Assembly (NCBI GenBank): GCA_017482205.1
Contig: JAFUNK010000022.1
Span: forward strand, 1-64,000
DNA: 64,000 nt
Reading direction: 5' to 3'
Origin: Lachnospiraceae bacterium
GTDB lineage: Bacteria > Bacillota > Clostridia > Lachnospirales > Lachnospiraceae
The notes beneath the pieces were generated by a model. It was not told the DNA's origin. It was given only the letters and a program-made list of their open reading frames with translations, and did no database searches. Made by a program: the position numbers and the translations under genes. Position 1 is the first letter of the stretch. Each line of letters starts with the position of its first letter. Of the stretch, positions 25,810 through 35,635 are shown piece after piece.

Positions 25810-28800
25810 ATGTACAAAAAAGTATCAACTGACCTGAATTTCGTGGAAAGAGAAAAACAGGTAGAACAGTTCTGGAAAGACAACCGGATTTTTGAAAAGA
25901 GTATGGAAACCCGTAAAGAGGGACCTACCTATACCTTCTATGACGGACCGCCTACCGCAAACGGTAAGCCCCACATCGGTCATGTGTTAACCCGTGTTAT
26001 CAAGGATATGATTCCCAGATACCGTACCATGAAGGGCTATATGGTACCCAGAAAAGCAGGTTGGGATACCCACGGTCTGCCCGTAGAAATCGAAGTGGAA
26101 AAGCTGTTGGGCTTAGACGGTAAGGAACAGATTGAAAATTACGGTTTAGAACCTTTTATTGATAAGTGTAAGGAAAGCGTTTGGAAATACAAAGGTATGT
26201 GGGAGGACTTCTCCGGTACCGTTGGTTTCTGGGCGGATATGGATGACCCTTATGTTACCTACCATGATGACTTTATTGAGTCCGAATGGTGGGCATTAAA
26301 GGAAATCTGGAATAAGAATTTACTTTACAAGGGCTTTAAGATTGTACCTTACTGCCCCCGTTGCGGTACCCCCCTTTCTTCCCAGGAAGTGGCACAGGGT
26401 TACAAGGACGTAAAAGAACGTTCCGCTATCGCACGCTTTAAAGTAAGAAATGAAGATGCATACATTCTGGCATGGACCACAACCCCTTGGACTTTACCCT
26501 CCAACGTGGCACTTTGTGTAAACCCTGAGGAGACTTACGCAAAGGTAAAGGCTGCTGACGGATATACTTATTATATGGCGCAGGCACTGCTTGATACCGT
26601 ACTTGGTAAGCTGGCTGTAAAGGCTGACCCTGAAAACGGTGTGGAAGCTAAGGCAGCTTACGAAGTGCTGGAAACCATGACCGGTAAGGATTTGGAATAC
26701 AAAGAATACGAGCCTTTATTTGATTATGCAAACGCAATCTGCGAAAAGCAGAAAAAGAAAGCACATTTCGTAACCTGCGACGGTTATGTTACTTTAACAG
26801 ACGGTACCGGTGTGGTACATATTGCACCTGCATTCGGTGAAGACGATGCTAAGGTTGGACGTAACTATGACCTGCCTTTCGTACAGCTGGTAGACGGTCA
26901 GGGTAATATGACGGAAGAAACTGACTTTGCAGGCGTATTCGTAAAGAAAGCGGACCCTATGGTATTAAAGGCGCTGGAAGAAAAGAATTTACTTTTCGAT
27001 GCACCTAAGTTTGAACACAGTTATCCTCACTGCTGGAGATGTGACACTCCTCTGATTTACTATGCAAGAGAATCCTGGTACATCAAGATGACTGCAGTAA
27101 AAGAGGACTTAATCCGTAACAACAATACCATCAACTGGATTCCGGAATCTATCGGTAAGGGACGTTTCGGAGACTGGCTTGAAAATGTACAGGACTGGGC
27201 AATTTCCCGTAACCGTTACTGGGGTACTCCTTTAAATATCTGGGAATGTGAATGCGGTCACCAGCACGCAATCGGCAGCCGTGCAGAACTGGCTGAAATG
27301 AGCGGTAATCCTGAAAATGCAAAGGTAGAGCTTCACAGACCTTATATCGATGAAGTGACCTTAAAGTGTCCCAAGTGTAACGGTACCATGCGTCGTGTGC
27401 CCGAGGTTATCGACTGCTGGTTTGACTCCGGTGCCATGCCTTTTGCACAGCATCACTATCCTTTTGAAAATAAAGAATTGTTTGAAGCACAGTTCCCTGC
27501 ACAGTTTATTTCCGAAGCAGTGGACCAGACCAGAGGTTGGTTCTATTCCCTGCTTGCAGAGTCCACTCTGTTATTCAACAAGGCACCTTACGAAAATGTA
27601 ATCGTATTAGGCCATGTACAGGATGAAAACGGACAGAAGATGAGTAAGAGTAAGGGTAACGCAGTAGATCCCTTCGATGCACTGAATACCTACGGTGCTG
27701 ATGCAATCCGCTGGTACTTCTACATCAACTCCGCACCCTGGCTTCCGAACCGTTTCCACGGTAAGGCCGTACAGGAAGGCCAGCGTAAGTTTATGGGTAC
27801 CCTGTGGAATACCTACGCATTCTTCGTCCTGTATGCGAATATTGATGGTTTTGATGCAACCAAGTATGCATTGGAATATGATAAACTGACCGTTATGGAT
27901 AAGTGGCTCTTATCCAAGTTAAACACCGTAGTCAGTGAAGTGGATGATGATTTGAATAATTACAGAATCCCTGAAGCGGCAAGAGCATTGCAGGAATTCG
28001 TGGATGACATGAGTAACTGGTATGTCAGAAGAAGCCGTGAACGTTTCTGGGCTAAGGGTATGGAACAGGATAAGATTAATGCATATATGACCCTTTATAC
28101 CGCACTGGTAACCATCAGTAAGGCGGCAGCACCTATGATTCCTTTCATGACAGAAGAAATCTATCAGAACTTAGTATGCAGCATCGATGCAAATGCACCG
28201 GAAAGTATTCATTTATGCGACTTCCCTGTAGTGGATCCCGCATTTACCGACAAGCAGTTAGAAGCAGATATGGACATCGTATTAAAAGCTGTAGTAATGG
28301 GTCGTGCATGCAGAAATACTGCAAACATCAAAAACCGTCAGCCTATCAGTACCATGTTTGTAAAAGCTGACCGTGAACTGACTGATTTCTATAAAGATAT
28401 CATTGCAGAAGAGTTGAATGTGAAGACCGTTACCTTTACCGATGATGTAAGAGACTTTACTTCCTACACCTTCAAGCCCCAGCTTCGTACCGTAGGACCT
28501 AAATACGGCAAGCAACTTGGCGGTATCCAGAAGACTTTAGGCTCTTTGGACGGCAATGCGGCAATGGATGAATTAAAGGCAAACGGTGCACTGAAGTTTA
28601 TGGTAGGGGATGTAGAAGTTTCTCTGGCGGAAGAAGATTTACTTATCGAAATGACCCAGAAGGAAGGCTATGTAACCGAAGCAGACAACTATATGACAGT
28701 TGTGCTGGATACCAATCTGACGGAAGCACTGGTTGAAGAAGGCTTTGTGCTGGAAGTAATCAGCAAGATCCAGACCATGAGAAAAGATGCAGACTTTGAA

Positions 28801-28986
28801 GTAACTGACCACATCAAGGTTGCATTTACCGGCAACGATAAGGTATCTGAAATCGCCATGAAGAACAAAGATGCCATTGCAGGTAAGGTACTGGCTGATG
28901 AAATGGCTGCCGGTGCTACCCTTGCAGTTTCCAAAGAATGGAATGTAAACGGTGAAAATGTAACAATTTCTGTAGAAAGAGTGTAG
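25810..28986 (+). CDS. ileS: isoleucine--tRNA ligase
   Basis: 1058 residues. A class I synthetase with the HIGH motif as HIGH (55-58) in PPTANGKPHIGHVL and KMSKS at 610-614. The editing (CP1) domain contains AWTTTPWTLPSN, and paired Cys motifs (CPRCGTPL, CPKCNGTM) suggest bound zinc. The length and the long C-terminal region fit the eukaryote-like IleRS2 type found in many Clostridia. GAAAGGAAG lies before the ATG. Expression is controlled by the T-box upstream. Confidence 0.97.
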   Translation: MYKKVSTDLNFVEREKQVEQFWKDNRIFEKSMETRKEGPTYTFYDGPPTANGKPHIGHVLTRVIKDMIPRYRTMKGYMVPRKAGWDTHGLPVEIEVEKLLGLDGKEQIENYGLEPFIDKCKESVWKYKGMWEDFSGTVGFWADMDDPYVTYHDDFIESEWWALKEIWNKNLLYKGFKIVPYCPRCGTPLSSQEVAQGYKDVKERSAIARFKVRNEDAYILAWTTTPWTLPSNVALCVNPEETYAKVKAADGYTYYMAQALLDTVLGKLAVKADPENGVEAKAAYEVLETMTGKDLEYKEYEPLFDYANAICEKQKKKAHFVTCDGYVTLTDGTGVVHIAPAFGEDDAKVGRNYDLPFVQLVDGQGNMTEETDFAGVFVKKADPMVLKALEEKNLLFDAPKFEHSYPHCWRCDTPLIYYARESWYIKMTAVKEDLIRNNNTINWIPESIGKGRFGDWLENVQDWAISRNRYWGTPLNIWECECGHQHAIGSRAELAEMSGNPENAKVELHRPYIDEVTLKCPKCNGTMRRVPEVIDCWFDSGAMPFAQHHYPFENKELFEAQFPAQFISEAVDQTRGWFYSLLAESTLLFNKAPYENVIVLGHVQDENGQKMSKSKGNAVDPFDALNTYGADAIRWYFYINSAPWLPNRFHGKAVQEGQRKFMGTLWNTYAFFVLYANIDGFDATKYALEYDKLTVMDKWLLSKLNTVVSEVDDDLNNYRIPEAARALQEFVDDMSNWYVRRSRERFWAKGMEQDKINAYMTLYTALVTISKAAAPMIPFMTEEIYQNLVCSIDANAPESIHLCDFPVVDPAFTDKQLEADMDIVLKAVVMGRACRNTANIKNRQPISTMFVKADRELTDFYKDIIAEELNVKTVTFTDDVRDFTSYTFKPQLRTVGPKYGKQLGGIQKTLGSLDGNAAMDELKANGALKFMVGDVEVSLAEEDLLIEMTQKEGYVTEADNYMTVVLDTNLTEALVEEGFVLEVISKIQTMRKDADFEVTDHIKVAFTGNDKVSEIAMKNKDAIAGKVLADEMAAGATLAVSKEWNVNGENVTISVERV

Positions 28987-29002
28987 AAATACGTTTTTTG
29001 CG

Positions 29003-29054
29003 CCGATATAAAAATATCGGTTAAAAAATAAGGACCGGGGGCGTAAGCCTCCGG
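29003..29054 (+). other. two hairpins between ileS and glgP
   Basis: CCGATAT-AAAA-ATATCGG (29003-29020) is followed by TTAAAAAAT. A second stem, CCGGGGGC-GTAA-GCCTCCGG, is at 29035-29054. Neither has a strong T-run, so read-through into glgP is possible. Confidence 0.5.
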
Positions 29055-29107
29055 CTGATATAATGTTTTTGGGGATAAACACAGGCAGAATCTTAAGGAG
29101 GAAAGAG

Positions 29108-31567
29108 ATGCTGACGAATAAAAAGAGATTTGATAAGGAACTATTTAAAAGAAGCGTTCTGTACAATGTAAAGACTTTATACAGAAAAACCCTTGAGGAG
29201 GCAACTCCCCAGCAGATTTTCCAGGCAGTATGTTATGCGGTAAAAGACCAGATTGTAGATGACTGGATGGATACCCAGAAGGCTTATGAAGAAAGGGATG
29301 CAAAGACAGTTTACTATCTTTCCATGGAATTCTTAATGGGTCGTGCATTGGGTAACAACCTGATTAACATGCAGGCATATAAGCCGGTAAAGGAAGCGTT
29401 GGAAGAACTGGGACTGGATTTAAATATGGTAGAGGATATGGAGCCTGATGCAGCACTGGGTAACGGTGGTTTGGGCCGTCTGGCAGCATGTTTCCTTGAC
29501 TCTTTGGCAACATTGGGATATCCCGCATACGGTTGCGGTATCCGTTACCGTTACGGTATGTTTAAGCAGGAAATCAGAGACGGTTACCAGGTAGAGGTTC
29601 CCGACAACTGGTTGGAGAACGGCAATCCTTTTGAACTGCGCCGTCCCGAATATGCAAAGACCGTAAAATTCGGCGGTTATGTAAATGTACGTACTGACGA
29701 AAAGGGAAGAAACCACTTCTTCCAGGAAGGCTATCAGTCTGTAAAGGCGATTCCGTTCGATATGCCTATCGTAGGCTACGGCAATGGTATCGTAAATACC
29801 CTTCGTATCTGGGACGCAGAGCCCGTTGAGTGTTTCCAGTTAGACTCTTTTGATAAGGGTGACTACCAGAAGGCAGTAGAGCAGCAGAATCTTGCCCGTA
29901 ACATCGTAGAGGTACTTTACCCCAACGATAACCACTATGCGGGTAAAGAATTACGTTTAAAACAGCAGTACTTCTTCATTTCTGCATCCGTACAGGAAGC
30001 AGTAGACAAATATATGAGAAAGCACCGGGATATTACTAAGTTCCATGAAAAGGTGGCTTTCCAGTTGAATGATACCCATCCTACTGTAGCAATTCCTGAG
30101 CTTATGCGTATCCTGATGGATGATTATGATTTAGAGTGGGATGAGGCATGGGCAGTAACCACTAAGACATGTGCGTATACCAACCACACCATTATGTCCG
30201 AAGCGTTGGAAAAATGGCCTATTGAGTTGTTCTCCCGTCTGCTTCCCCGTATTTATCAGATTGTGGAAGAAATCAACCGCCGTTTTGTAAAAGAAATAAT
30301 GGAAACCTATCCCGGCAATCAGGATAAGGTACGTAAGATGGCTATTATCTATGACGGACAGGTGCATATGGCACGTCTGGCAATTGTAGCTGGTTACTCT
30401 GTAAATGGTGTAGCAAGACTGCATACGGAAATCTTAAAGAATCAGGAATTAAAAGATTTCTATGAGATGATGCCTGAAAAGTTCAACAACAAGACCAACG
30501 GTATTACCCAGAGAAGATTCTTACTGCACGGTAACCCCCTGCTTGCGGATTGGGTAACAGAACATATCGGTAATGAATGGATTACTGACCTTCCTCAGAT
30601 TGCAAAGATGAAAGTGTTTGCAGAAGATAAGAAGGCACAGCATGAATTTATGAATATTAAGTACCGCAACAAGGTGCGTCTGGCTCAGTACATTTTAGAG
30701 CACAACGGTGTGGAAGTAGATCCCCGCTCCATCTTTGACGTACAGGTAAAACGTCTCCACGAGTATAAGAGACAGCTTTTAAATATTCTGCATGTAATGT
30801 ATCTGTACAATGAGTTAAAGGAACATCCGGAAATGGATTTCTATCCTCGTACCTTTATTTTCGGTGCAAAGGCAGCGGCAGGTTACCGCAATGCGAAACT
30901 GACCATTAAGCTCATTAACAATGTAGCAGATGTGATTAACAATGATGCTTCCTTAAACGGCAAGCTGAAAGTAGTATTTATTGAAAACTATCGTGTATCC
31001 AATGCTGAAATGATTTTTGCGGCAGCAGATGTTTCCGAGCAGATTTCTACTGCAAGCAAGGAAGCTTCCGGTACAGGTAACATGAAGTTTATGTTAAACG
31101 GTGCACTGACCCTTGGTACAATGGATGGTGCAAACGTAGAAATCGTAGAAGAAGTTGGCGAAGAAAATGCCTTTATTTTCGGTCTTTCTTCTGATGAAGT
31201 TATCCAGTATGAGAACTACGGCGGTTATAACCCCATGGATATCTTCAACAACGATCAGGATATCCGCAAGGTACTGATGCAGTTAATTAACGGTACTTAT
31301 GCACCCGGTGATCCTGATTTGTTCAGAACCCTTTATAACTCCCTGCTCAATACCCAGAGCACTGCAAAAGCCGATACTTACTTCATTCTGAAAGACTTCA
31401 AGTCCTATGCAGAAGCACAGAAAAAGGTAGAAGCAGCATACAAGGACGAAGAAGGCTGGGCAAAGAGTGCCATCTTAAATATGGCAAGCAGCGGTAAGTT
31501 TACCTCCGACAGAACCATCCAGCAGTATGTGGATGATATCTGGAAACTGGATAAGGTAGTGCTGTAA
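29108..31567 (+). CDS. glgP: glycogen/starch phosphorylase
   Basis: 819 residues, a full-length GT35 phosphorylase that releases glucose 1-phosphate from alpha-glucans. The PLP site SGTGNMKFMLNGALTLGTMD carries Lys660. Other family blocks are LSMEFLMGRALGNNL, ALGNGGLGRLAACFLDSLAT and VKRLHEYKRQLLN. The start at 29108 has AAGGAGG before it; an ATG at 29063 adds a short non-family tail. It works with the branching enzyme gene at 4662, though the two are not in one operon. Confidence 0.96.
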   Translation: MLTNKKRFDKELFKRSVLYNVKTLYRKTLEEATPQQIFQAVCYAVKDQIVDDWMDTQKAYEERDAKTVYYLSMEFLMGRALGNNLINMQAYKPVKEALEELGLDLNMVEDMEPDAALGNGGLGRLAACFLDSLATLGYPAYGCGIRYRYGMFKQEIRDGYQVEVPDNWLENGNPFELRRPEYAKTVKFGGYVNVRTDEKGRNHFFQEGYQSVKAIPFDMPIVGYGNGIVNTLRIWDAEPVECFQLDSFDKGDYQKAVEQQNLARNIVEVLYPNDNHYAGKELRLKQQYFFISASVQEAVDKYMRKHRDITKFHEKVAFQLNDTHPTVAIPELMRILMDDYDLEWDEAWAVTTKTCAYTNHTIMSEALEKWPIELFSRLLPRIYQIVEEINRRFVKEIMETYPGNQDKVRKMAIIYDGQVHMARLAIVAGYSVNGVARLHTEILKNQELKDFYEMMPEKFNNKTNGITQRRFLLHGNPLLADWVTEHIGNEWITDLPQIAKMKVFAEDKKAQHEFMNIKYRNKVRLAQYILEHNGVEVDPRSIFDVQVKRLHEYKRQLLNILHVMYLYNELKEHPEMDFYPRTFIFGAKAAAGYRNAKLTIKLINNVADVINNDASLNGKLKVVFIENYRVSNAEMIFAAADVSEQISTASKEASGTGNMKFMLNGALTLGTMDGANVEIVEEVGEENAFIFGLSSDEVIQYENYGGYNPMDIFNNDQDIRKVLMQLINGTYAPGDPDLFRTLYNSLLNTQSTAKADTYFILKDFKSYAEAQKKVEAAYKDEEGWAKSAILNMASSGKFTSDRTIQQYVDDIWKLDKVVL

Positions 31568-31588
31568 TAAAATAGTTGATAAATTAAA

Positions 31589-31620
31589 ATGCCGGAGACC
31601 TGAGTTTAGGTTTCCGGCAT
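31589..31620. terminator. terminator of glgP
   Basis: ATGCCGGAGACCT (31589-31601) and AGGTTTCCGGCAT (31608-31620) form a 13-bp stem with one G-U, followed by AAATTTT. It lies between convergent units. Confidence 0.75.
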
Positions 31621-31638
31621 AAATTTTGTATTTAGGCG

Positions 31639-32362
31639 TTAATATAATTGTTCTAATAAAATGGTCGCTTTCTCATCGGTAATATTGAGTTGCATAATCA
31701 GCTTGGTTTTGATATCTTCTTTTGTCATACCAAACTCCCGGCAGGTTTCAATCAGTGTTTTAATTACTTCATGGCGTCCTTCTTCTCGCCCTTTTAAAAA
31801 TCCGTCTTCCCTTTCGTATGCCAGTTCTTCCCACTTTTGCATAACTTTCACTCCTATCTTTTCCGATGCTTTCACTTGTTGCACATTCTTGTGTATCAGT
31901 TTGATTTTATCACTCTCTGTTTTTGCTGCCACCGCATCTGTGGTGGTATTTATATAATCCATAAAATCTAAGAACTCTTCTGAAAAATCTTCATTATTGG
32001 TCCCATGGGTGTTAATAAATATTCTCAGGGCACCATCTGCTATTTGTAATTCAGGGCGTTCCTTGCACCGGCCTTCAAAAGTATAGCGATACAGACCATA
32101 TCCAAATATATCAAAAGGTGCAATCAGGATAAAGCAGGTATCAGGTAATTTATTAAAGTTCGTGCATCCGGGCTCACCGAGTGAAGTTCTGGGGAAACCC
32201 GCAACTCTTTTTCTGTTTCTACTTTGCTTAAAAGTTCTGTTTCCTGTTCTAACAGGATGCTGACTGTGGCAGAATAGACATCAGGGTTTCCATGGTTTCA
32301 TCAAACAGAAACCTGTCTGATAAGTTCAGTCCGTCCAATATTGTTTTTACATTTTGTGTCAT
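31639..32362 (-). pseudogene. degraded Rpn-family PD-(D/E)XK nuclease gene
   Basis: Read from the ATG at 32362, the protein matches the intact homologue at 57560 for about 25 codons. A 1-nt deletion then shifts the frame into a stop. Further on, about 125 nt are missing; these encode the catalytic segment that in the intact copy reads RLDVVGMDTDKKVYYTEMQK. The 3' half is intact in a second frame (31639-31962) and shares FLDFMDYINTTTD and VKVMQKWEELAYEREDG with the intact copy. The active site is gone, so it should be inactive. Confidence 0.88.
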
Positions 32363-32625
32363 AGTATTCCTCCTTTGGATGCAGGAAAGTACGACATCTG
32401 TATTTTCCTGCTTTAAAATAATGTGAGATTTAAAAGCAGGATTTCAAGAATGTAAGAACAGATTGTTCAAAAGATGCAGCACTGCTGCCAGTAAGGCGTT
32501 TTGGATATAACTCTTGCAGATAAATCGCATTACTATAAGTCATTTCTTCAAACACCTTTTATAGAAATCTATTGCTTTGAAATGAGTATATCATTATTGC
32601 ATATAATTTTCAACTCAATTTTATA
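32363..32625 (-). promoter_or_regulatory. conserved leader and promoter of the Rpn pseudogene
   Basis: On the minus strand this region is closely similar to 57295-57559 upstream of the intact copy. Shared parts are TTGAAA-17-TATACT, the block TTTCAAAGCAATAGATTTCT, the GGTGTTT segment and the AGGAGGAATACT ribosome site. The whole ~1.0-1.1 kb unit, not only the gene, is therefore duplicated. Confidence 0.75.
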
Positions 32626-32755
32626 TTTTTTAAAATTGAAAAGGGGATGAATAGAGATGTTTGGTGTTATGCTTTTCAAAAAAAGAGCCATGAGGTATAA
32701 TAAATATTATATGTAGTGAATAAAGGAAATGAAATTTATATCCGTGGAGAACAAA

Positions 32756-33517
32756 ATGAACAAAAGTGAACTACTGTTTTATGATGCGTACGAAAAATTT
32801 TATGCCATGGCAGAAAAATCCAGTGCTTTTCAAAAGTTTTGTAAGGAGGCTTTCGGAGAGGATTTTTCTCAGGATGGATTTAGTGATATAAAACAAATAG
32901 ATATGATTTTACAGTATGCTCCCAAAAAAGAAGATGTACATATTTTAGATATAGGCTGTGGTAATGGTAAGATGTTGGGATACTTACAGAATAAAACGAA
33001 GGCGTACATACATGGGTTTGATTATTCAGAACAGGCAATAAAAACTGCACAGAATTTGTATCCGGTTAAGGCTGAATTCAGAGAAGGTGTTATCGGTGAG
33101 ATAGAGTACCCGGAGAATTATTTTGATGTTATTATCTCTATGGATACTATGTATTTTGCAAATGATATGATTTCTTTTGTGGCACAGATAAAAGGTTGGT
33201 TGAAAACTGATGGTGTATTTTTTATAGGGTATCAGGAGGGAGATGTGATACCTAAAACGGAAAATGTTGAAACAACAGAATTAGCAAAGGCCTTCATCAG
33301 AAACGGGATGGGTTATGAAGCAGTTGATATTACAAGGCAGACGTATGATTTGCTAAAGAAAAAGAGAGAAGCAGCCATAGCTCATCAGGTTGAATTTGAA
33401 GCAGAGGGACATAAAGACTGGTTTGAGATATTACTGCTTCAAACAGAGTGCGTTACAGAAACCTATGAGGAATTTGCACAAAAGATGACCAGATATATTT
33501 TTGTGGCAAGAAAATAG
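32756..33517 (+). CDS. class I SAM-dependent methyltransferase
   Basis: 253 residues. Motif I is VHILDIGCGNGKML, motif II region HGFDYSEQAI, and motif IV region YFDVIISMDTMYFAND. The start at 32756 is preferred because GGAG lies 6 nt before it; an ATG 27 nt upstream has no good spacing. It is monocistronic, AT-richer than its neighbours, and has no substrate clue. Confidence 0.85.
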   Translation: MNKSELLFYDAYEKFYAMAEKSSAFQKFCKEAFGEDFSQDGFSDIKQIDMILQYAPKKEDVHILDIGCGNGKMLGYLQNKTKAYIHGFDYSEQAIKTAQNLYPVKAEFREGVIGEIEYPENYFDVIISMDTMYFANDMISFVAQIKGWLKTDGVFFIGYQEGDVIPKTENVETTELAKAFIRNGMGYEAVDITRQTYDLLKKKREAAIAHQVEFEAEGHKDWFEILLLQTECVTETYEEFAQKMTRYIFVARK

Positions 33518-33575
33518 TAAGAAACTATTGGGAAAGCAGAATTAACGATAGAAATAAAGGGAGAGAGGAGTTCCC

Positions 33576-34871
33576 ATGAAAAAACAAAAAGGAAACAAGG
33601 TAAAAAACAAATTGCCGGTAACTTTACTACTTGTGTCGTTTGTATTAAGCGGTTGCGGGGGTGCACAGCCCACCGGTGCGGAGGCTACAGAAACCATACC
33701 CGTAGTACAAGGTGTGGATATACAGGAATGGCTTTCCGGTGTGGCAACAGTTACGGGAGAAGAAACAACCCGGATACAGGCAAATATTTCAGAAGAGATG
33801 GCGGTTATAGACACACAGGTAGTGCCGGAGGTTACGCTTGTTATGGTAGGGGACATGCTGATGCATATGCCTGTCAACAACAGCGGTAAGATGGAAGACG
33901 GCACCATGAATTTTGACCATTTGTTTACCTATACAAAGGACATGATATCTGAAGCGGACATTGCTATTGTAAATCAGGAAGTTATGCTTGGCGGTACGGA
34001 GCTTGGCATTTCGGGTTATCCTAAGTTTAATACCTATTATGAAGTAGGTGACGCTCTTGTTAATGCAGGTTTTGATGTGGTACTGCATGCCACCAATCAT
34101 ACCATGGACCGAGGGAAGGACGGCTTATTAAACTGCTTAAATTTCTGGGAAACCAATTATCCCGAGATGGCAATTTTAGGTATTCAGGATACGGCGGAAG
34201 AGCAGGACGAAATCTATGTCTTTGAGCATCAGGGCATTAAAGTTGCAGTTTTGAATTATACATATGGTTTGAACGGTCTGCCCATGCCTTCGGACATGCC
34301 CTTTGCAGTGAATATGATAAAGGAAACACAGATTGCGGAGGACGTAGCAAGGGCAAAAGAAGTAGCCGATTTTGTGGTATTGTGTCCGCACTGGGGAACG
34401 GAGTATGTGTTGGAAGAAACCAGTAACCAACGCTTGTGGGCAGAGTTCTTTTTGGAGTGTGGCGTGGATTTGGTTATCGGCACGCATCCCCATGTGATTG
34501 AGCCGGCAGAGATGTGGACAGACGAAGAAGGTAATGAGATGTTGGTATATTACTCTCTGGGTAACTATGTAAATGCAACGGCTTCCGAAGAGAGAAACAT
34601 CGGCTGGAGAATGTTGGGGGCAATGGCAACCGTAACTCTTTCCCGTGATGAAAATGGCGAAGTATATATCAAGGAGTACGGTGCAGAACCATTGGTGACA
34701 TATGTGTCATCTGATAAAAAAGAAATCTCTGTTTATCCCATGGATCAGTTTACGGAAGAAATGGCAGCGTCCAGCTTTACCGTAAAACGTGACCCAAACT
34801 TTACCAGAGCACGTATGGAAGAAATCTGGGAACAGGTCTTTGGCGATTTGCCGGAGTATGAAAGGGAATAA
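33576..34871 (+). CDS. CapA/PgsA-like metallophosphatase-fold lipoprotein
   Basis: 431 residues. A basic start and VTLLLVSFVLSGCGG form a lipoprotein signal with its lipobox Cys. The CapA fold follows: VMVGDMLMH, AIVNQEVML, LHATNHTMDRG, CPHWGTEY, IGTHPHVI and YSLGNYVN, covering the metal-binding Asp, Asn and His positions. Relatives take part in poly-gamma-glutamate capsule anchoring, but no capB/capC genes are adjacent, so a general surface phosphoesterase is as likely. AGAGAGGAG precedes the ATG. Confidence 0.87.
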   Translation: MKKQKGNKVKNKLPVTLLLVSFVLSGCGGAQPTGAEATETIPVVQGVDIQEWLSGVATVTGEETTRIQANISEEMAVIDTQVVPEVTLVMVGDMLMHMPVNNSGKMEDGTMNFDHLFTYTKDMISEADIAIVNQEVMLGGTELGISGYPKFNTYYEVGDALVNAGFDVVLHATNHTMDRGKDGLLNCLNFWETNYPEMAILGIQDTAEEQDEIYVFEHQGIKVAVLNYTYGLNGLPMPSDMPFAVNMIKETQIAEDVARAKEVADFVVLCPHWGTEYVLEETSNQRLWAEFFLECGVDLVIGTHPHVIEPAEMWTDEEGNEMLVYYSLGNYVNATASEERNIGWRMLGAMATVTLSRDENGEVYIKEYGAEPLVTYVSSDKKEISVYPMDQFTEEMAASSFTVKRDPNFTRARMEEIWEQVFGDLPEYERE

Positions 34872-34905
34872 TGTTGTAAAATGGTGTACTTGGAAAGGGA
34901 TATCT

Positions 34906-35433
34906 ATGAGGAAATTGCTAGGAAGTATTTTAGTGATAATAATGGTTACAATGTTGACCGGATGTGGTGCAGAGAAACTGAAGGAAAAGGAAAAAGAGAA
35001 TGAGGATATAAAATATAGCGAAAATATTTTATTGTCCTTGAATAACGGTGCACCGGGATACGGAACCAGGGCAGAGTGCATCGATGCGGAAATATTTATT
35101 TATACGGACAGAACGGTGAAAGTGGTTGTATATTATCCGGAAGAGTTGGAAATAGCATCCTTGGAACTTTCGGAAGCAGATTACGAAAGAGTGCTTACCA
35201 TTGCAGACCCCGAAGAAATCAGTTCTTTAAAAACAGAGGAAGATAGGGAAGTCTGTGACGGCAGTTCTTATCATATCACTCTTTATGATGAGCAGGATGA
35301 AGAAGTTCTTTCTCTGGGAGGATATATGCCTGAGGGAAAGAAATTTTGGGAAATTTACGGCGGCATAAAGGAGATACTGGAACCTTACGGCATTCATGAA
35401 AGTGTTGTAGCATATCGGGAGAGTGTGGAATAA
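34906..35433 (+). CDS. small lipoprotein, function unknown
   Basis: 175 residues. The signal LLGSILVIIMVTMLTGCG has a clear lipobox; a charged linker of Lys/Glu repeats (KLKEKEKENED) follows, then an acidic globular domain. The start at 34906 has AAAGGGA upstream. It follows the CapA-like gene by 34 nt, so it is probably cotranscribed. No family was recognised. Confidence 0.7.
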   Translation: MRKLLGSILVIIMVTMLTGCGAEKLKEKEKENEDIKYSENILLSLNNGAPGYGTRAECIDAEIFIYTDRTVKVVVYYPEELEIASLELSEADYERVLTIADPEEISSLKTEEDREVCDGSSYHITLYDEQDEEVLSLGGYMPEGKKFWEIYGGIKEILEPYGIHESVVAYRESVE

Positions 35434-35445
35434 AGGGCAGAAAAA

Positions 35446-35482
35446 TATCGGAAGGAAATAACTGTATCGGAAGGAAATAACT
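35446..35482. repeat. 19-bp tandem repeat
   Basis: TATCGGAAGGAAATAACT occurs at 35446-35463 and again at 35465-35482 with one base between. It lies in the gap before the aconitase-family gene. Confidence 0.75.
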
Positions 35483-35635
35483 TTTCCGTTGCATAGAAAG
35501 CTACTTTCCTTTATAATATCTAAGGTACTACTGAGAAAAATATGCATTTAACATGCGTTCTTAGTATAGGCTTTAGTTTATGTTCTCAAAAGAACCAATA
35601 ATAATTTATATAAAGCAGACAAATGGAGGATGATT

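Noticed and set aside
31639..31962. A free-standing 107-residue gene on the minus strand
   Set aside because: It is the out-of-frame 3' half of the degraded Rpn nuclease, shown by alignment with the intact copy at 57560.
33576..34871. Part of a capsule (poly-gamma-glutamate) operon
   Set aside because: No capB or capC type genes are adjacent; CapA-fold lipoproteins are common as orphans.
35446..35482. 19-bp tandem repeat as a regulator binding site
   Set aside because: Only two copies, no symmetry and no promoter clearly linked to it; listed as a repeat only.
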